A stretch of DNA of 64,000 bases from contig CAJQTG010000003.1 of the NCBI GenBank assembly GCA_905618925.1, positions 62,001 through 126,000 of the forward strand. Reading direction: 5' to 3'. Positions 1 to 10,194 of this stretch are shown piece after piece. Within the stretch, counting starts at the first letter, position 1. Each line of letters begins with the position of its first letter. The DNA is from an uncultured Candidatus Thioglobus sp. Lineage in GTDB: Bacteria > Pseudomonadota > Gammaproteobacteria > PS1 > Pseudothioglobaceae. The notes under the pieces were generated by a model. The model searched no databases. It worked only from the letters and a program-made list of their open reading frames with translations, and was not told the origin of the DNA. Made by a program: the position numbers and the translations under genes.

Positions 1-2
1 AG

Positions 3-890
3 ATGGAGGGTATGACTAGCCACCTTGGCTACTTAGAAGAAGAAAGAAAAGAGAATTTATATTTAAACAAAACGATTCTAAAAGTCACTAATATTTCAAA
101 AATTTTTTATACGTCTTCCACTTTATTCAAAAGAAAAGAAGCCTTTAAAGCAGTTAAAAATGTAAGTTTCTCTGTGAATCGTGGGGAAACTGTAGGAATC
201 GTTGGAGAGTCTGGATCTGGAAAATCAACCATTGGAAGAATGATATTAGGATTAGAAGATATAACTGAAGGTAGCATAATTTATAATGGTAGAGACCTTA
301 AAAGCATTACTAGTCCCGAAGATCGTCTTGCACATTGTCTTTCAATTCAATGTATCTTTCAAGACCCCTACTCTTCACTTAATCCTCGTATGACTGCAGG
401 AGAAAATATCACTTATGGTTTGAAAGTACATAAACTGATTGACTCTAAGAATGCAAAATCTTTAGCTCAAGACCTCATGACTCTTGTTGGGCTGCAGCGT
501 CATGATGCAGATAAATTACCACATGCTTTTTCGGGTGGCGAACGCCAGAGAATTGGAATTGCAAGAGCATTAGGGTATCGACCAGATTTTATTTTCTGTG
601 ATGAGCCAACCTCTGCATTGGATGTTTCTGTTCAAGCTAATTTACTTAATTTATTAAAAGACTTACAAGAACAATTTTCATTAACTCTACTTTTTGTTAG
701 TCATGATTTAGCAGTCATTCGGCAGATGTGTGACCAAGTTATTGTGATGAAAGATGGAGAGGCTCTAGAAAATGGAAGTAACGATAGTATTTTTGAGCAT
801 CCAAAACATCTTTATACTAAGTCATTACTTAAGGCTATGCCTAAATTTAAGGGCATTGCAAAACAAGTAGGTTTTAATGATAGTAAATAA
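3..890 (+). CDS. Oligopeptide/dipeptide ABC transporter ATP-binding protein (OppF/DppF-like), possibly 5'-truncated by the window edge
   Basis: Walker A GESGSGKST, signature SGGERQRIGIARAL, Walker B DEPTSALD; ORF is open to the window edge. Confidence 0.85.
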   Translation: MEGMTSHLGYLEEERKENLYLNKTILKVTNISKIFYTSSTLFKRKEAFKAVKNVSFSVNRGETVGIVGESGSGKSTIGRMILGLEDITEGSIIYNGRDLKSITSPEDRLAHCLSIQCIFQDPYSSLNPRMTAGENITYGLKVHKLIDSKNAKSLAQDLMTLVGLQRHDADKLPHAFSGGERQRIGIARALGYRPDFIFCDEPTSALDVSVQANLLNLLKDLQEQFSLTLLFVSHDLAVIRQMCDQVIVMKDGEALENGSNDSIFEHPKHLYTKSLLKAMPKFKGIAKQVGFNDSK

Positions 891-910
891 TTAATCGTTT
901 AATAAAAATT

Positions 911-1351
911 ATGGCTACTCAAAAAAACTATTACTTCGCCTATGGGTCAAACTTATCAAAGGCGCAAATGTCTCTTCGTTGTCCAGACTCAGATTATCTA
1001 ATTTCGGGCAGGTTATCGGGCTATTCTTGGTTGATTAATAATAGGGGTTATGCGAGCATAAAGCTTTCACCGAATGCCTTTGTTTTGGGGGAAATATTCA
1101 CCTTAAGTGAACAAGATATTTCATATTTAGACCTCTATGAACATGTAGCTGAAGGCATGTATAGTAAGTATATTTTGAACATTGAAACGGAAGAAGGTGT
1201 TTATGATTGTTTGGTTTATGTTGCCTCCAGTAATGATATTGGCAAACCTCAAACTGAGTATATTGAAAGAATGAATATAGGCATTAAAAGTGCCAACCTT
1301 CCTGATGATTATGTCCACCAATGCATTAGGCCCTTCATACCAGAAAATTAA
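911..1351 (+). CDS. Gamma-glutamylcyclotransferase (AIG2/GGCT-like) family protein
   Basis: N-terminal YFAYGSNLS motif typical of the GGCT fold. Confidence 0.75.
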   Translation: MATQKNYYFAYGSNLSKAQMSLRCPDSDYLISGRLSGYSWLINNRGYASIKLSPNAFVLGEIFTLSEQDISYLDLYEHVAEGMYSKYILNIETEEGVYDCLVYVASSNDIGKPQTEYIERMNIGIKSANLPDDYVHQCIRPFIPEN

Positions 1352-1424
1352 TGTATTAATTTTCAAACATTTTTCTTAAAGCCAACTTCATTGTCTTCTT
1401 AATTAAACACCCATCAATTAAACT

Positions 1425-1592
1425 TTAACTCTCTTCTTTAAGAGCCTTATCTAACCTCTTTAAAGAGCCTGGATTCCAGTCAGAATTATGAATATCTGAT
1501 TCTTCAGACCTTGCATTAGTCGCTTTTATTGCTTTTTCTTGTAATGATAGTTCTTTCTTCTTTGTTTTTGGCTCTACATTTTGTTTTTTCAT
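1425..1592 (-). CDS. Small charged hypothetical protein, 55 aa (MKKQNVEPKTKKKELSLQEKAIKATNARSEESDIHNSDWNPGSLKRLDKALKEES)
   Basis: Read manually from the reverse complement of a gap; ATG preceded by GGAGAG Shine-Dalgarno; below the ORF-track length cutoff. Confidence 0.6.
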   Translation of the reverse strand: MKKQNVEPKTKKKELSLQEKAIKATNARSEESDIHNSDWNPGSLKRLDKALKEES

Positions 1593-1822
1593 AGTTCTCT
1601 CCGTTAGTTGAAGTAAAGCTATTTCAAGTTAATTGTACTCTTTTTATTATTACTGAAACTATTAGAGCATGTTTAGTAGCTTTGGTCTTAAATCAACATC
1701 AAGAAGCGTTACATAAAAAATAGTTTTTAGAATTATCATATTCCATGTTTTTATCCTTTATATAATGTCTTCTAATTAACCTAGAAATATATTTTTCTGT
1801 TTCTAATATTGGATGAAATCAA

Positions 1823-2173
1823 ATGGCCTATGTAGTAACAGATGGTTGTATCAAATGTAAGCACTTAGATTGTGTTGAAGTGTGCCCAGTAGATTGTTTT
1901 TACGAAGGTGAAAACACACTAGTTATCAACCCAGATGAATGTATTGATTGCGATGTATGTGTGCCAGAATGTCCAGTTGAGGCAATATTGCCTGATACTG
2001 ACCCTGTTGGCGTTAAATGGTTAGAGTTCAACAGAAAATATAGTACTGAGATGATGTGGCCAGTTATTACTGAAAATAGTGGCCCAGACCCAGAGCATGA
2101 AAAATATCACCCAGATAATTTTCCAGATGGAAAGATGCATTTATTTTCGGAAAAGCCTGGTAAAGGCGATTAA
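1823..2173 (+). CDS. fdxA: Ferredoxin FdxA (7Fe-8S type)
   Basis: [18 protein letters not shown] and [16 protein letters not shown] cluster motifs. Confidence 0.93.
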   Translation: MAYVVTDGCIKCKHLDCVEVCPVDCFYEGENTLVINPDECIDCDVCVPECPVEAILPDTDPVGVKWLEFNRKYSTEMMWPVITENSGPDPEHEKYHPDNFPDGKMHLFSEKPGKGD

Positions 2174-2198
2174 GGTTAGGATTATAAATCTTAACCTT
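2172..2198. terminator. Inverted repeat after fdxA, possible terminator
   Basis: AAGGTTAGGATT-ATA-AATCTTAACCTT, 12-bp arms with one G-U; no strong T-tract. Confidence 0.45.
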
Positions 2199-2256
2199 TA
2201 CCTTGTTCTACCATAAAAAACTCAAATTTTTTTTCATAAAACCCAGGAAGCATATT

Positions 2257-3291
2257 ATGAAAGCATTAGTTAAAAGTCACTCAGAGAAAGGTATTTGGCT
2301 TGAAGACGTTCCCATGCCAGACGTAAGTAGTAACGATGTACTTGTCAAAGTTCAGAAAACTGCAATTTGTGGTACTGACATACATATTTATAATTGGGAT
2401 GCATGGGCAAAAAAAACCATTTCTGTGCCGATGACAACAGGCCATGAATTTGCCGGAGTTATAGCTGAGTTAGGTGAAAGTGTTGTTGGGTTAAAGGTTG
2501 GTGATTTGGTTTCTGCTGAGGGACATATAGTTTGCAATCGATGCCGTAATTGCCTAGGTGGACGTAAACACCTGTGTCCTAATACTGTTGGGATTGGAGT
2601 TAATCGAAACGGTTCTTTTGCAGAGTATGTATCTGTTCCAGCAGAAAATGTATTTAAACCAAGTGTTGAAATTTCAGCGGACTTACTAGCTTGTTTCGAT
2701 CCCTATGGGAATGCAGTTCATACCGCACTTTCATTTGATATGGTGGGAGAGGATATTTTAATAACTGGCGCAGGACCAATTGGAATTATGGCGGCAATGG
2801 TTGCTGCTCATAGTGGTGCTCGTAATATAGTAATTACTGATCTAAATGAATACCGCCTTAATTTAGTTAAAAAAATCTTACCAAAAGTCATTACTGTGAA
2901 TGTTGAAAAAAATCAAATCACGATAGAATTAATGGAAAGTTTAGGTATTTTTGAAGGCTTTGATGTTGGCTTTGAAATGTCAGGATCCCCTCAGGCGTTT
3001 GGGGAGATGCTTAATAAAATGATTAATGGCGGTAAGGTAGCAATGCTAGCCATTATGCCTTCGGGTTCTGGAATTGATTGGGACTTGGTTGTGTTCAAAG
3101 GGTTGCATATAAAGGGTATTTATGGTCGTGAGATTTTTGAGACTTGGTATAAAGGCTCTATGATGGTAGAAAGTGGCCTCCCACTCGAAAAAATTATTAC
3201 TCATCATTACCATTACACTGACTTCCAGAAAGGTTTTGATGTGATGTGTTCAGGCCAATCTGGCAAAGTGATTCTCAATTGGGAAGATTAA
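2257..3291 (+). CDS. tdh: L-threonine 3-dehydrogenase
   Basis: Zn-ADH motifs ([29 protein letters not shown]); ATG at 2257 preceded by AGGAAG, so the track start at 2203 is probably too long. Confidence 0.93.
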   Translation: MKALVKSHSEKGIWLEDVPMPDVSSNDVLVKVQKTAICGTDIHIYNWDAWAKKTISVPMTTGHEFAGVIAELGESVVGLKVGDLVSAEGHIVCNRCRNCLGGRKHLCPNTVGIGVNRNGSFAEYVSVPAENVFKPSVEISADLLACFDPYGNAVHTALSFDMVGEDILITGAGPIGIMAAMVAAHSGARNIVITDLNEYRLNLVKKILPKVITVNVEKNQITIELMESLGIFEGFDVGFEMSGSPQAFGEMLNKMINGGKVAMLAIMPSGSGIDWDLVVFKGLHIKGIYGREIFETWYKGSMMVESGLPLEKIITHHYHYTDFQKGFDVMCSGQSGKVILNWED

Positions 3292-3305
3292 TTTAAGGAA
3301 TTTTA

Positions 3306-4499
3306 ATGAGTTTTAAAAGCGCAAAAGTGAGCTTAGAAAAAGATTTAAATGCCATTAAAGAGGCAAGTTTATGGAAAACTGAACGCATCATTGCATCTGA
3401 TCAAAAAAACCAAATTACACTTGAAGGTGGCGCTGAAGTGATCAATATGTGTGCGAACAATTACCTTGGTTTAGCAAACCATTCTGAGGTAATTCAAGCA
3501 GCTAAAGATAGTTTTAGTGATTGGGGTTTTGGCTTGTCATCTGTTCGCTTTATTTGTGGTACTCAGAGCATCCATAAAAAACTTGAACATAAGGTTAGTG
3601 AATTTCTTGGTATGGAAGACACGATTCTCTATGCAGCTTGTTTTGATGCCAATACAGGTCTCTTTGAAGCAATTTTATCTAAGGATGATGCGGTTATATC
3701 TGACGAGCTCAACCACGCTTCAATCATTGATGGTGTTCGTCTTTGCAAGGCCGCTCGATATCGTTATAAAAACAATAACATGACTGATCTTGAAGCTAAA
3801 CTGATTGAAGCTAAAGAAAGTGGAGCAAGACGTATACTAATTACAACTGACGGTGTTTTTTCGATGGACGGCACTATTGCGCAGCTCGACAAAATATGCG
3901 ACTTAGCTGATAAGTATGATGCCATGGTTCATCACGATGACTGTCATGCGGTTGGTTTTATTGGAAAGACGGGCCGAGGAGTTCATGAATATTGCGATGT
4001 GATGGGCCGTGTTGACATTATTACTGGAACCTTTGGCAAAGCTCTTGGCGGTGGTTCGGGTGGCTACACTTCAGGTCGTCAAGAAATCATTGATATGCTG
4101 AGGCAAGGCTCCAGGCCCTATTTATTTTCAAATACTGTAGCACCTTCGATATGTGCAGCTTCACTTAAAGTGTTAGAGATGCTCTCAAACTCTACAGAAC
4201 TTAGAGATCGCCTAGAAAAGAATACGCATTATTTTCGTCAAGGTATGCAAAATGCAGGCTTTAATGTTAATGATGGAGTTCATCCAATAGTTCCAGTCAT
4301 GTTAGGTGATGCTAAATTAGCACAAAAGATGTCAGTCAAACTACTAGAAAAGGGAATTTATGCTATTGGTTTTTTCTTTCCTGTGGTGCCAAAAGGCAAA
4401 GCAAGAATCAGAGTACAAATATCAGCGGGACATACCAAAGATGATTTAGACAAAGCAATTGAAGCTTTTTCCTCTACTTATAAGGATTTATCAGGTTGA
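3306..4499 (+). CDS. kbl: Glycine C-acetyltransferase (2-amino-3-ketobutyrate CoA ligase)
   Basis: Full-length alpha-oxoamine synthase family protein ([28 protein letters not shown]) directly after tdh. Confidence 0.94.
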   Translation: MSFKSAKVSLEKDLNAIKEASLWKTERIIASDQKNQITLEGGAEVINMCANNYLGLANHSEVIQAAKDSFSDWGFGLSSVRFICGTQSIHKKLEHKVSEFLGMEDTILYAACFDANTGLFEAILSKDDAVISDELNHASIIDGVRLCKAARYRYKNNNMTDLEAKLIEAKESGARRILITTDGVFSMDGTIAQLDKICDLADKYDAMVHHDDCHAVGFIGKTGRGVHEYCDVMGRVDIITGTFGKALGGGSGGYTSGRQEIIDMLRQGSRPYLFSNTVAPSICAASLKVLEMLSNSTELRDRLEKNTHYFRQGMQNAGFNVNDGVHPIVPVMLGDAKLAQKMSVKLLEKGIYAIGFFFPVVPKGKARIRVQISAGHTKDDLDKAIEAFSSTYKDLSG

Positions 4500-4548
4500 A
4501 GAAAAAAAATCCTTACAACCAAGCCTTTTCTAACTAAAGTGACACTCG

Positions 4549-6339
4549 ATGCAATCAAGCAGGAACCAAACTAAGGCTTACGATTTTAAAACCAGGGATA
4601 TTAAGGTTTTAAAAAAGCTCTTGCCGTATTTACTCAAAATGCGAGCTCGAGTTATTTGGGCTGTTAGTTTTTTAATGTTAGCAAAATTGGCTAATGTTGC
4701 TGTTCCCCTTGCGCTAAAAGAGATCGTTGATGGCCTTGATCAGACGAATTTAGTCTTCGTATTGCCGCTTGGCATGTTGCTAGCTTACGGCCTTTTACGA
4801 CTGGCAAGTTCACTGTTTAATGAGCTTCGTGATGCCATTTTTGCCAAAGTTCGTTATCACGCGATGAATTTGATTGCACTTGGCGTCTTTAGACATTTGC
4901 ACACTTTGGATTTATCCTTTCATTTGGATCGTCGCATTGGCGGTATTACCCGTGATATTGACCGGGGCACCCAAAGTGTCTCCACCTTGCTCTCCATTTT
5001 TGTCTTTAATATTCTGCCTTCATTATTTGAGATATGTTTAGTAATCGGCATTTTATGGCTAAATTACGACCTTCTTTTTGCTGGCGTCTCTTTATTGACT
5101 GTGTTCTTTTATGTTACGTTAACATTAGCCATTACCACTTGGCGAATGAAGTATCGCTATCAAATGAACGATATGCAATCCGAGGCCAATACCAATGCGG
5201 TCGATAGTTTGATTAATTACGAGACCGTCAAATACTTTAATCAAGAAAAATTTGAAGTCAATCGTTATGGTGAGACGATGCAGAGCTGGGAAGACCTTGC
5301 CACCAAAAGCTTTACTTCCATGACAGCGCTTAATTTTGTCCAAGGTGCGGTGATTGCTATTGGTGTGACCATTGTTTTGATTATGGCAGCACAAGGTGTA
5401 GTTGATAAGAGGCTTAGCTTGGGCGACCTTATTATGATCCAAGCACTCCTCTTACAGCTCTTTATTCCGCTCGGTGGTTTGGGTATTATTTATCGTCAAA
5501 TTAAACATAATTTCATCGATATGAACAATATGTTCGACCTATTGGATCGCTCTTCTAAAGTCGTCGATGTTGCTAATGCGTCAGAGCTCAAAGTGACTCA
5601 AGGCGAGGTTAAATTTAACAATGTCTCTTTTGCTTACGCTGGCAAGCAGGAGGTGCTAAGCAATATTAACTTTGTTCTTAAACCGGGGCAAAAAGTAGCG
5701 ATTGTCGGTCCTTCTGGTGCAGGCAAATCAACACTTGCTAAGCTACTCTTTCGTTTTTACGATATTTCTAGCGGTGAAATATGCATTGACCAGCAGGACA
5801 TTAAACAATTCACCCAAGACTCAGTTCGCAGCGCGATAGGAGTCGTACCACAAGATCCAGTGATGTTTAATGAAAGTATTTATTACAATATTGCTTACGG
5901 TCGTGCGGGTGCAACCGAAGCTGAAGTTAAACAGGCAGCGAAGCTCAGTTTTATTGACAGCTTTATTGACTCCTTGCCGCAAGGTTATGACACACTGGTT
6001 GGTGAGAGAGGTTTAAAACTCTCAGGCGGTGAAAAGCAGCGTCTAGCGATTGCAAGAGTGTTGTTAAAAAATCCACCAATATTGATTTTTGATGAAGCCA
6101 CTTCGGCGCTTGATTCGTATTCGGAGAAAATGGTACAAAAGGCGTTAGCAAGTTTGGCTCATAAACACACAACGTTGGTGATTGCTCATCGCCTTTCCAC
6201 CATTGTCGATGCCGATCAAATTATTGTACTCGGCAATAGCACTATTGCCGAGCAAGGAAAGCATCAACAGTTGCTTGATCTCAACGGTCAATATGCGAGA
6301 CTTTGGCAAATACAAGTCAATAAACAAACTCAGGTGTAG
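4549..6339 (+). CDS. ABC transporter ATP-binding/permease, Atm1/HMT1-type exporter
   Basis: N-terminal TM domain plus C-terminal ATPase (GPSGAGKST, LSGGEKQRLAIARVLLK, FDEATSALD); N-terminus resembles bacterial Atm1-type. Confidence 0.85.
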   Translation: MQSSRNQTKAYDFKTRDIKVLKKLLPYLLKMRARVIWAVSFLMLAKLANVAVPLALKEIVDGLDQTNLVFVLPLGMLLAYGLLRLASSLFNELRDAIFAKVRYHAMNLIALGVFRHLHTLDLSFHLDRRIGGITRDIDRGTQSVSTLLSIFVFNILPSLFEICLVIGILWLNYDLLFAGVSLLTVFFYVTLTLAITTWRMKYRYQMNDMQSEANTNAVDSLINYETVKYFNQEKFEVNRYGETMQSWEDLATKSFTSMTALNFVQGAVIAIGVTIVLIMAAQGVVDKRLSLGDLIMIQALLLQLFIPLGGLGIIYRQIKHNFIDMNNMFDLLDRSSKVVDVANASELKVTQGEVKFNNVSFAYAGKQEVLSNINFVLKPGQKVAIVGPSGAGKSTLAKLLFRFYDISSGEICIDQQDIKQFTQDSVRSAIGVVPQDPVMFNESIYYNIAYGRAGATEAEVKQAAKLSFIDSFIDSLPQGYDTLVGERGLKLSGGEKQRLAIARVLLKNPPILIFDEATSALDSYSEKMVQKALASLAHKHTTLVIAHRLSTIVDADQIIVLGNSTIAEQGKHQQLLDLNGQYARLWQIQVNKQTQV

Positions 6340-6384
6340 TTGAATTGAAAAAAAGCGGCTTGAAAGGCGCACTAAAACTAAAAA

Positions 6385-6474
6385 TGGTGGAGGATGTGAG
6401 ATTCGAACTCACGAATCGTTTAACCGATTACACACTTTCCAAGCGTGCGCATTAAGCCGCTCTGCCAATCCTCC
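6385..6474 (-). tRNA. tRNA-Ser(GGA), CCA encoded
   Basis: Reverse complement GGAGGATTGGCAGAGCGG...CTTGGAAAG...GTTCGAATCTCACATCCTCCACCA; long variable arm; acceptor GGAGGAT/ATCCTCC. Confidence 0.95.
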
Positions 6475-6490
6475 GAAACTTTTTTATACT

Positions 6491-8131
6491 CTATCCTTTT
6501 GAGGACTCTACCATTGCCTCAATTTGCTCATCTTCAATGCGAGTCATTAGTGGTTTGAACTTATTGATTTGATGACTGGTTAGCGGGGTCTTAATGTCAT
6601 CCCAGTTAAGAGACTCAATATTAAGGAACTCTTCTGAGTTCTTAGCCATCTCTGGAAGAACTGGCTTAAGATAAGTCATTAGCACTCTAAACATGTTAAT
6701 TGCAAGAGAAGTGACTTCGTGTACCTCTTTGTCCTTACCCTCTTCTTTCGCAAGTTGCCATGGTTTTTTCTCATCAATGTATTGATTAGCCTTATCAGCA
6801 AGCTTCATAATTGAGCGCATTGCGTGCCCAAAGTTTCTAGCTTCATAATGACCTGCAATTTCTGTGCTAGCGTCTACAAACTCATTGTAGAGCTCTTGCT
6901 CAATGCATTCAGCTGATAGCTCCTTGTCGTACTTCTTAACAACAAATGAAGCGCTTCTTGATGCAATATTAACTACCTTACCAACTATGTCTGAGTTAAC
7001 ACGCTGCTTGAAGTCTTCTAGGTTTAAATCAATGTCATCAATCTTTGATGATAGCTTGTAGGCATAGTAATAACGAAGGCACTCTGGATTAAGGGTTTCA
7101 AGGTACGTCCTTGCCTGAATAAAGGTTCCACGTGATTTACTCATTTTTTGACCGTTTACCGAGAGGAAGCCGTGTGCAAAGATCGCGTTTGGCGTTCTAA
7201 AGTTTGAGCCCATAAGGGTCGCCGGCCAAAATAGTGCGTGGAAATAAACAATATCTTTGCCAATAAAATGATAAAGCTCAGTGTCAGACCCCTTTGCAAA
7301 GAAATCATCAAACTCAAGATCACTGTTGTCACATAATTTTTTAAAGCTCGCCATGTAGCCAATTGGCGCGTCCAGCCATACGTAAAAATATTTGTCTTCA
7401 GTTCCAGGGATTCTGAAACCAAAATAAGGCTTATCTCTAGAGATATCCCACTGCTGAAGACCTTGTTCAAACCATTCAGCTAATTTATTACTAACTTCTT
7501 CTTGAAGGTGCCCTGCATTTGTCCAGTCCTTAAGCTCTTTTTCAAACTGAGGAAGATCAAAGAAATAATGCTCAGACTCTTTTTCAATTGGGATTGCGCC
7601 AGAAACCACAGACTTAGCATTCTTAAGCTCTGTTGTTGAGTAAGTTGCGCCGCAGGCCTCACAGTTATCACCATACTGATCATCAGCACCGCACTTAGGA
7701 CACTCGCCCTTAATAAAGCGGTCTGGCAGAAACATTTCTTTTTCAGGGTCATAGGCCTGTGATATAACCCGAGTCTTAATAAAACCCGAATCCTTAAGGC
7801 GAGAATAAATTAGCTCTGAGTAATGACGGTTCTCTTCTGAGTGCGTTGAGTGAAACTGGCTAAAGTTCACATTAAAGTCACTGAAGTCCGCCTGATGGCG
7901 CTCACTAACCCCTGCAATTAACTCTTCAGGATCAATCCCCATCTCATCAGCCTTAAGCATTATTGGAGTTCCGTGGGCATCATCCGCGCATACATAATGA
8001 CATTCATTACCCTGCATTTTTTGAAACCGAACCCAGATGTCTGTCTGAATGTATTCAAGCAAGTGCCCTAAATGGATTTCACCATTGGCATAAGGCAGGG
8101 CTGAAGTAACAAGTATTCTACGTTTGGTCAT
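6491..8131 (-). CDS. metG: Methionyl-tRNA synthetase (short form without C-terminal tRNA-binding domain)
   Basis: [22 protein letters not shown] and KMSKSRGT motifs; four-Cys zinc knuckle. Confidence 0.95.
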   Translation of the reverse strand: MTKRRILVTSALPYANGEIHLGHLLEYIQTDIWVRFQKMQGNECHYVCADDAHGTPIMLKADEMGIDPEELIAGVSERHQADFSDFNVNFSQFHSTHSEENRHYSELIYSRLKDSGFIKTRVISQAYDPEKEMFLPDRFIKGECPKCGADDQYGDNCEACGATYSTTELKNAKSVVSGAIPIEKESEHYFFDLPQFEKELKDWTNAGHLQEEVSNKLAEWFEQGLQQWDISRDKPYFGFRIPGTEDKYFYVWLDAPIGYMASFKKLCDNSDLEFDDFFAKGSDTELYHFIGKDIVYFHALFWPATLMGSNFRTPNAIFAHGFLSVNGQKMSKSRGTFIQARTYLETLNPECLRYYYAYKLSSKIDDIDLNLEDFKQRVNSDIVGKVVNIASRSASFVVKKYDKELSAECIEQELYNEFVDASTEIAGHYEARNFGHAMRSIMKLADKANQYIDEKKPWQLAKEEGKDKEVHEVTSLAINMFRVLMTYLKPVLPEMAKNSEEFLNIESLNWDDIKTPLTSHQINKFKPLMTRIEDEQIEAMVESSKG

Positions 8132-8221
8132 AATTAGTTATCAATAATCCCAATATTATTAAGGATTCCTAAGATAGTTGTACGATAAAATAGCGCTATT
8201 TTACCGACTGAGGTCACCAAA

Positions 8222-9304
8222 TTGACAAATTTAACTGAAGACTCAATACAAAAGATTCTTAGCACTGTTATAGATGTTCATACAGGCTTAGACCTTGTTT
8301 CCTCTGAAAATGTTAAAAATATATCTATTGACGATGAGATAGTAAATGTTGAATTACTTCTTAAATATCCTGCTATCAACTACCATGAAGACCTAAAAGG
8401 CTCAGTTGAAGAAGCACTTTCAAAGGAAGGTGTTAATTACTCAAATATTTCTATTAAATCAAAAATAGCTGCTTATGCGGTTCAAGGCGGCGTGCCAGCT
8501 CTTCCTGGCGTTAAAAATATAATTGCTGTTGCATCCGGTAAAGGAGGTGTTGGAAAATCAACAACTGCAGTAAATATTGCGCTCTCTCTTCAATCAGAAG
8601 GCGCAAACGTTGCGCTCCTTGATGCGGACATTTATGGGCCATCTCAGCCGCGCATGTTAGGCGTAAAAGACCTTAGGCCCGAAGAGTCTAAAGAAGGCAA
8701 TATGAAGCCAATTTTAGCGCATGGCATTCAGGCAATGTCTATAGGGTTTTTAGTGGAAGAAGCCTCTCCTATGGTTTGGCGCGGCCCGATGGTAACTCAG
8801 GCATTAGAACAGCTTTTAAAGAACACAGAATGGGAAGATGTTGACTATATGATTGTTGATCTTCCACCAGGAACGGGTGACACTCAGCTTACTTTGTCTC
8901 AAAAGATACCTGTCAGCGGAGCAGTCATTGTTACAACGCCCCAAGACATTGCCCTTATTGACGCTCAAAAAGGCTTAGCAATGTTCGAAAAAGTAAACAT
9001 TCCAATATTAGGTATCGTTGAAAACATGTCGATTCATATTTGCTCAAACTGTAACCACGCTGAAGAGATTTTTGGTAACGGAGGTGGTGAAAGAATGGCT
9101 GCAAGTTCTAAAACTAAATTCCTTGGCGCGCTTCCACTTAAATTAGAAATTAGAACTGACGTTGATGAGGGAAACCCAAGTGTCGCTAAAGATCCAGAGA
9201 GTAAAGTTTCAATGATGTATCAGCAAATTGCAAGAAATGTTGCCGCAACACTATCACTTCAAAGTGAGTCAATTGGGGCTTTTCCAAAGATTACAATCGA
9301 GTAA
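8222..9304 (+). CDS. apbC: Iron-sulfur carrier protein Mrp/ApbC
   Basis: MIP18-like N-terminus plus ASGKGGVGKSTTAVN deviant Walker A; TTG start. Confidence 0.92.
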   Translation: MTNLTEDSIQKILSTVIDVHTGLDLVSSENVKNISIDDEIVNVELLLKYPAINYHEDLKGSVEEALSKEGVNYSNISIKSKIAAYAVQGGVPALPGVKNIIAVASGKGGVGKSTTAVNIALSLQSEGANVALLDADIYGPSQPRMLGVKDLRPEESKEGNMKPILAHGIQAMSIGFLVEEASPMVWRGPMVTQALEQLLKNTEWEDVDYMIVDLPPGTGDTQLTLSQKIPVSGAVIVTTPQDIALIDAQKGLAMFEKVNIPILGIVENMSIHICSNCNHAEEIFGNGGGERMAASSKTKFLGALPLKLEIRTDVDEGNPSVAKDPESKVSMMYQQIARNVAATLSLQSESIGAFPKITIE

Positions 9305-9319
9305 AAATCTATAAGTTTA

Positions 9320-9349
9320 CTACCCTCTCTCTTTATTGGGGGAGGTTAG
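9320..9349. terminator. Possible bidirectional hairpin between convergent genes
   Basis: CTACCCTCTCTC-TTTATT-GGGGGAGGTTAG, one mismatch and G-U pairs; no U-tract; overlaps the stop of the minus-strand gene. Confidence 0.35.
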
Positions 9350-9816
9350 TGACAAGCCTTATTAAACTTCTTTAAACGCCAGTAATTATAGGGCCAAGGG
9401 GCTAAAAAACCAACTAGAAGCATTAAAGGGATTGCATAAAAATTTAGACCTAAAACGCCGCCTGTAAATACCAGGTCTGTAAACTCCATCGCGATCTCCA
9501 TCATCAGCATTGAAATAAAAGACATTCCAAGTGCCGTTTTTAAGGCGTTAGCAAAATCAAAACCTGTCCTTATAAGAATTATCGTTTCCAAGATAACACT
9601 TGTTATTAAGCCGTTAATGAGGGGCAGCGCTGCAAATAGGTACCAAACAGTACTATAAAGAACCAGGTCACTCGTAATTCCAGAGAAACTGTAATAGGCT
9701 AGTGTCGCAAATTCACCAGTAGCGCAGCCAATGAGGCACCACTTGGTATTATTAGCACTTTTAGACCATGTATGCTTACATGCCCAAAATCCATCATCAA
9801 TCTTATCTAAAAACAT
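9346..9816 (-). CDS. DUF4396-like membrane protein
   Basis: NTKWCLIGCATGEFATLAYY motif and several hydrophobic helices; 21 bp after fdx. Confidence 0.65.
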   Translation of the reverse strand: MFLDKIDDGFWACKHTWSKSANNTKWCLIGCATGEFATLAYYSFSGITSDLVLYSTVWYLFAALPLINGLITSVILETIILIRTGFDFANALKTALGMSFISMLMMEIAMEFTDLVFTGGVLGLNFYAIPLMLLVGFLAPWPYNYWRLKKFNKACH

Positions 9817-9837
9817 AATTTGCCTCTGTATTAAAGT

Positions 9838-10176
9838 TTAGTGATTCTCTGACACCTGATTAATGGTGTATCTTGGTATCTCAATTACCAAATCCTCTTC
9901 TGAGACAATAGCCTGACAAGATAGCCTTGAATCAGGATCAAGGCCCCAAGCTTTATCTAGCAGGTCATCTTCTATTTCATCAGACTCTTCAATTGAGTCA
10001 AAACCCTCTCGAACGTATATATGACATGTTGTGCAGGCGTTAGACATTTCACATGCGTGCTCAATTTCAATGCCATTATCAAGCAAAGCTCTGCAGACAC
10101 TTGTTCCAGTATTTGTTTCTATAACAATACCCTCTGGGCAGAATTCTTCATTTGGCAGGATAATTAATTGAGGCAT
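9838..10176 (-). CDS. fdx: ISC-system [2Fe-2S] ferredoxin
   Basis: CEMSNACTTCHIYVREG and RLSCQAI; position in the isc operon. Confidence 0.95.
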   Translation of the reverse strand: MPQLIILPNEEFCPEGIVIETNTGTSVCRALLDNGIEIEHACEMSNACTTCHIYVREGFDSIEESDEIEDDLLDKAWGLDPDSRLSCQAIVSEEDLVIEIPRYTINQVSENH

Positions 10177-10194
10177 AGTGTTATTTTATAGTTA

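Noticed and set aside
1127-1366. 79-aa minus ORF opposite the GGCT-like gene
   Set aside because: Antisense to a better-supported gene; no ribosome site noted.
4500-4548. Looked for a direct repeat of the tRNA-Ser 3' end as an island attachment site
   Set aside because: No matching repeat at the far edge of the exporter gene and no integrase nearby.
5125-5442. 105-aa minus-strand ORF inside the ABC exporter (with 5963..6172 and 6145..6372)
   Set aside because: Antisense shadow ORFs of a conserved gene; no domain motifs.
7156-7752. Minus-strand ORFs inside metG in another frame
   Set aside because: Overlap a conserved enzyme in frame-shifted translation; no independent support.
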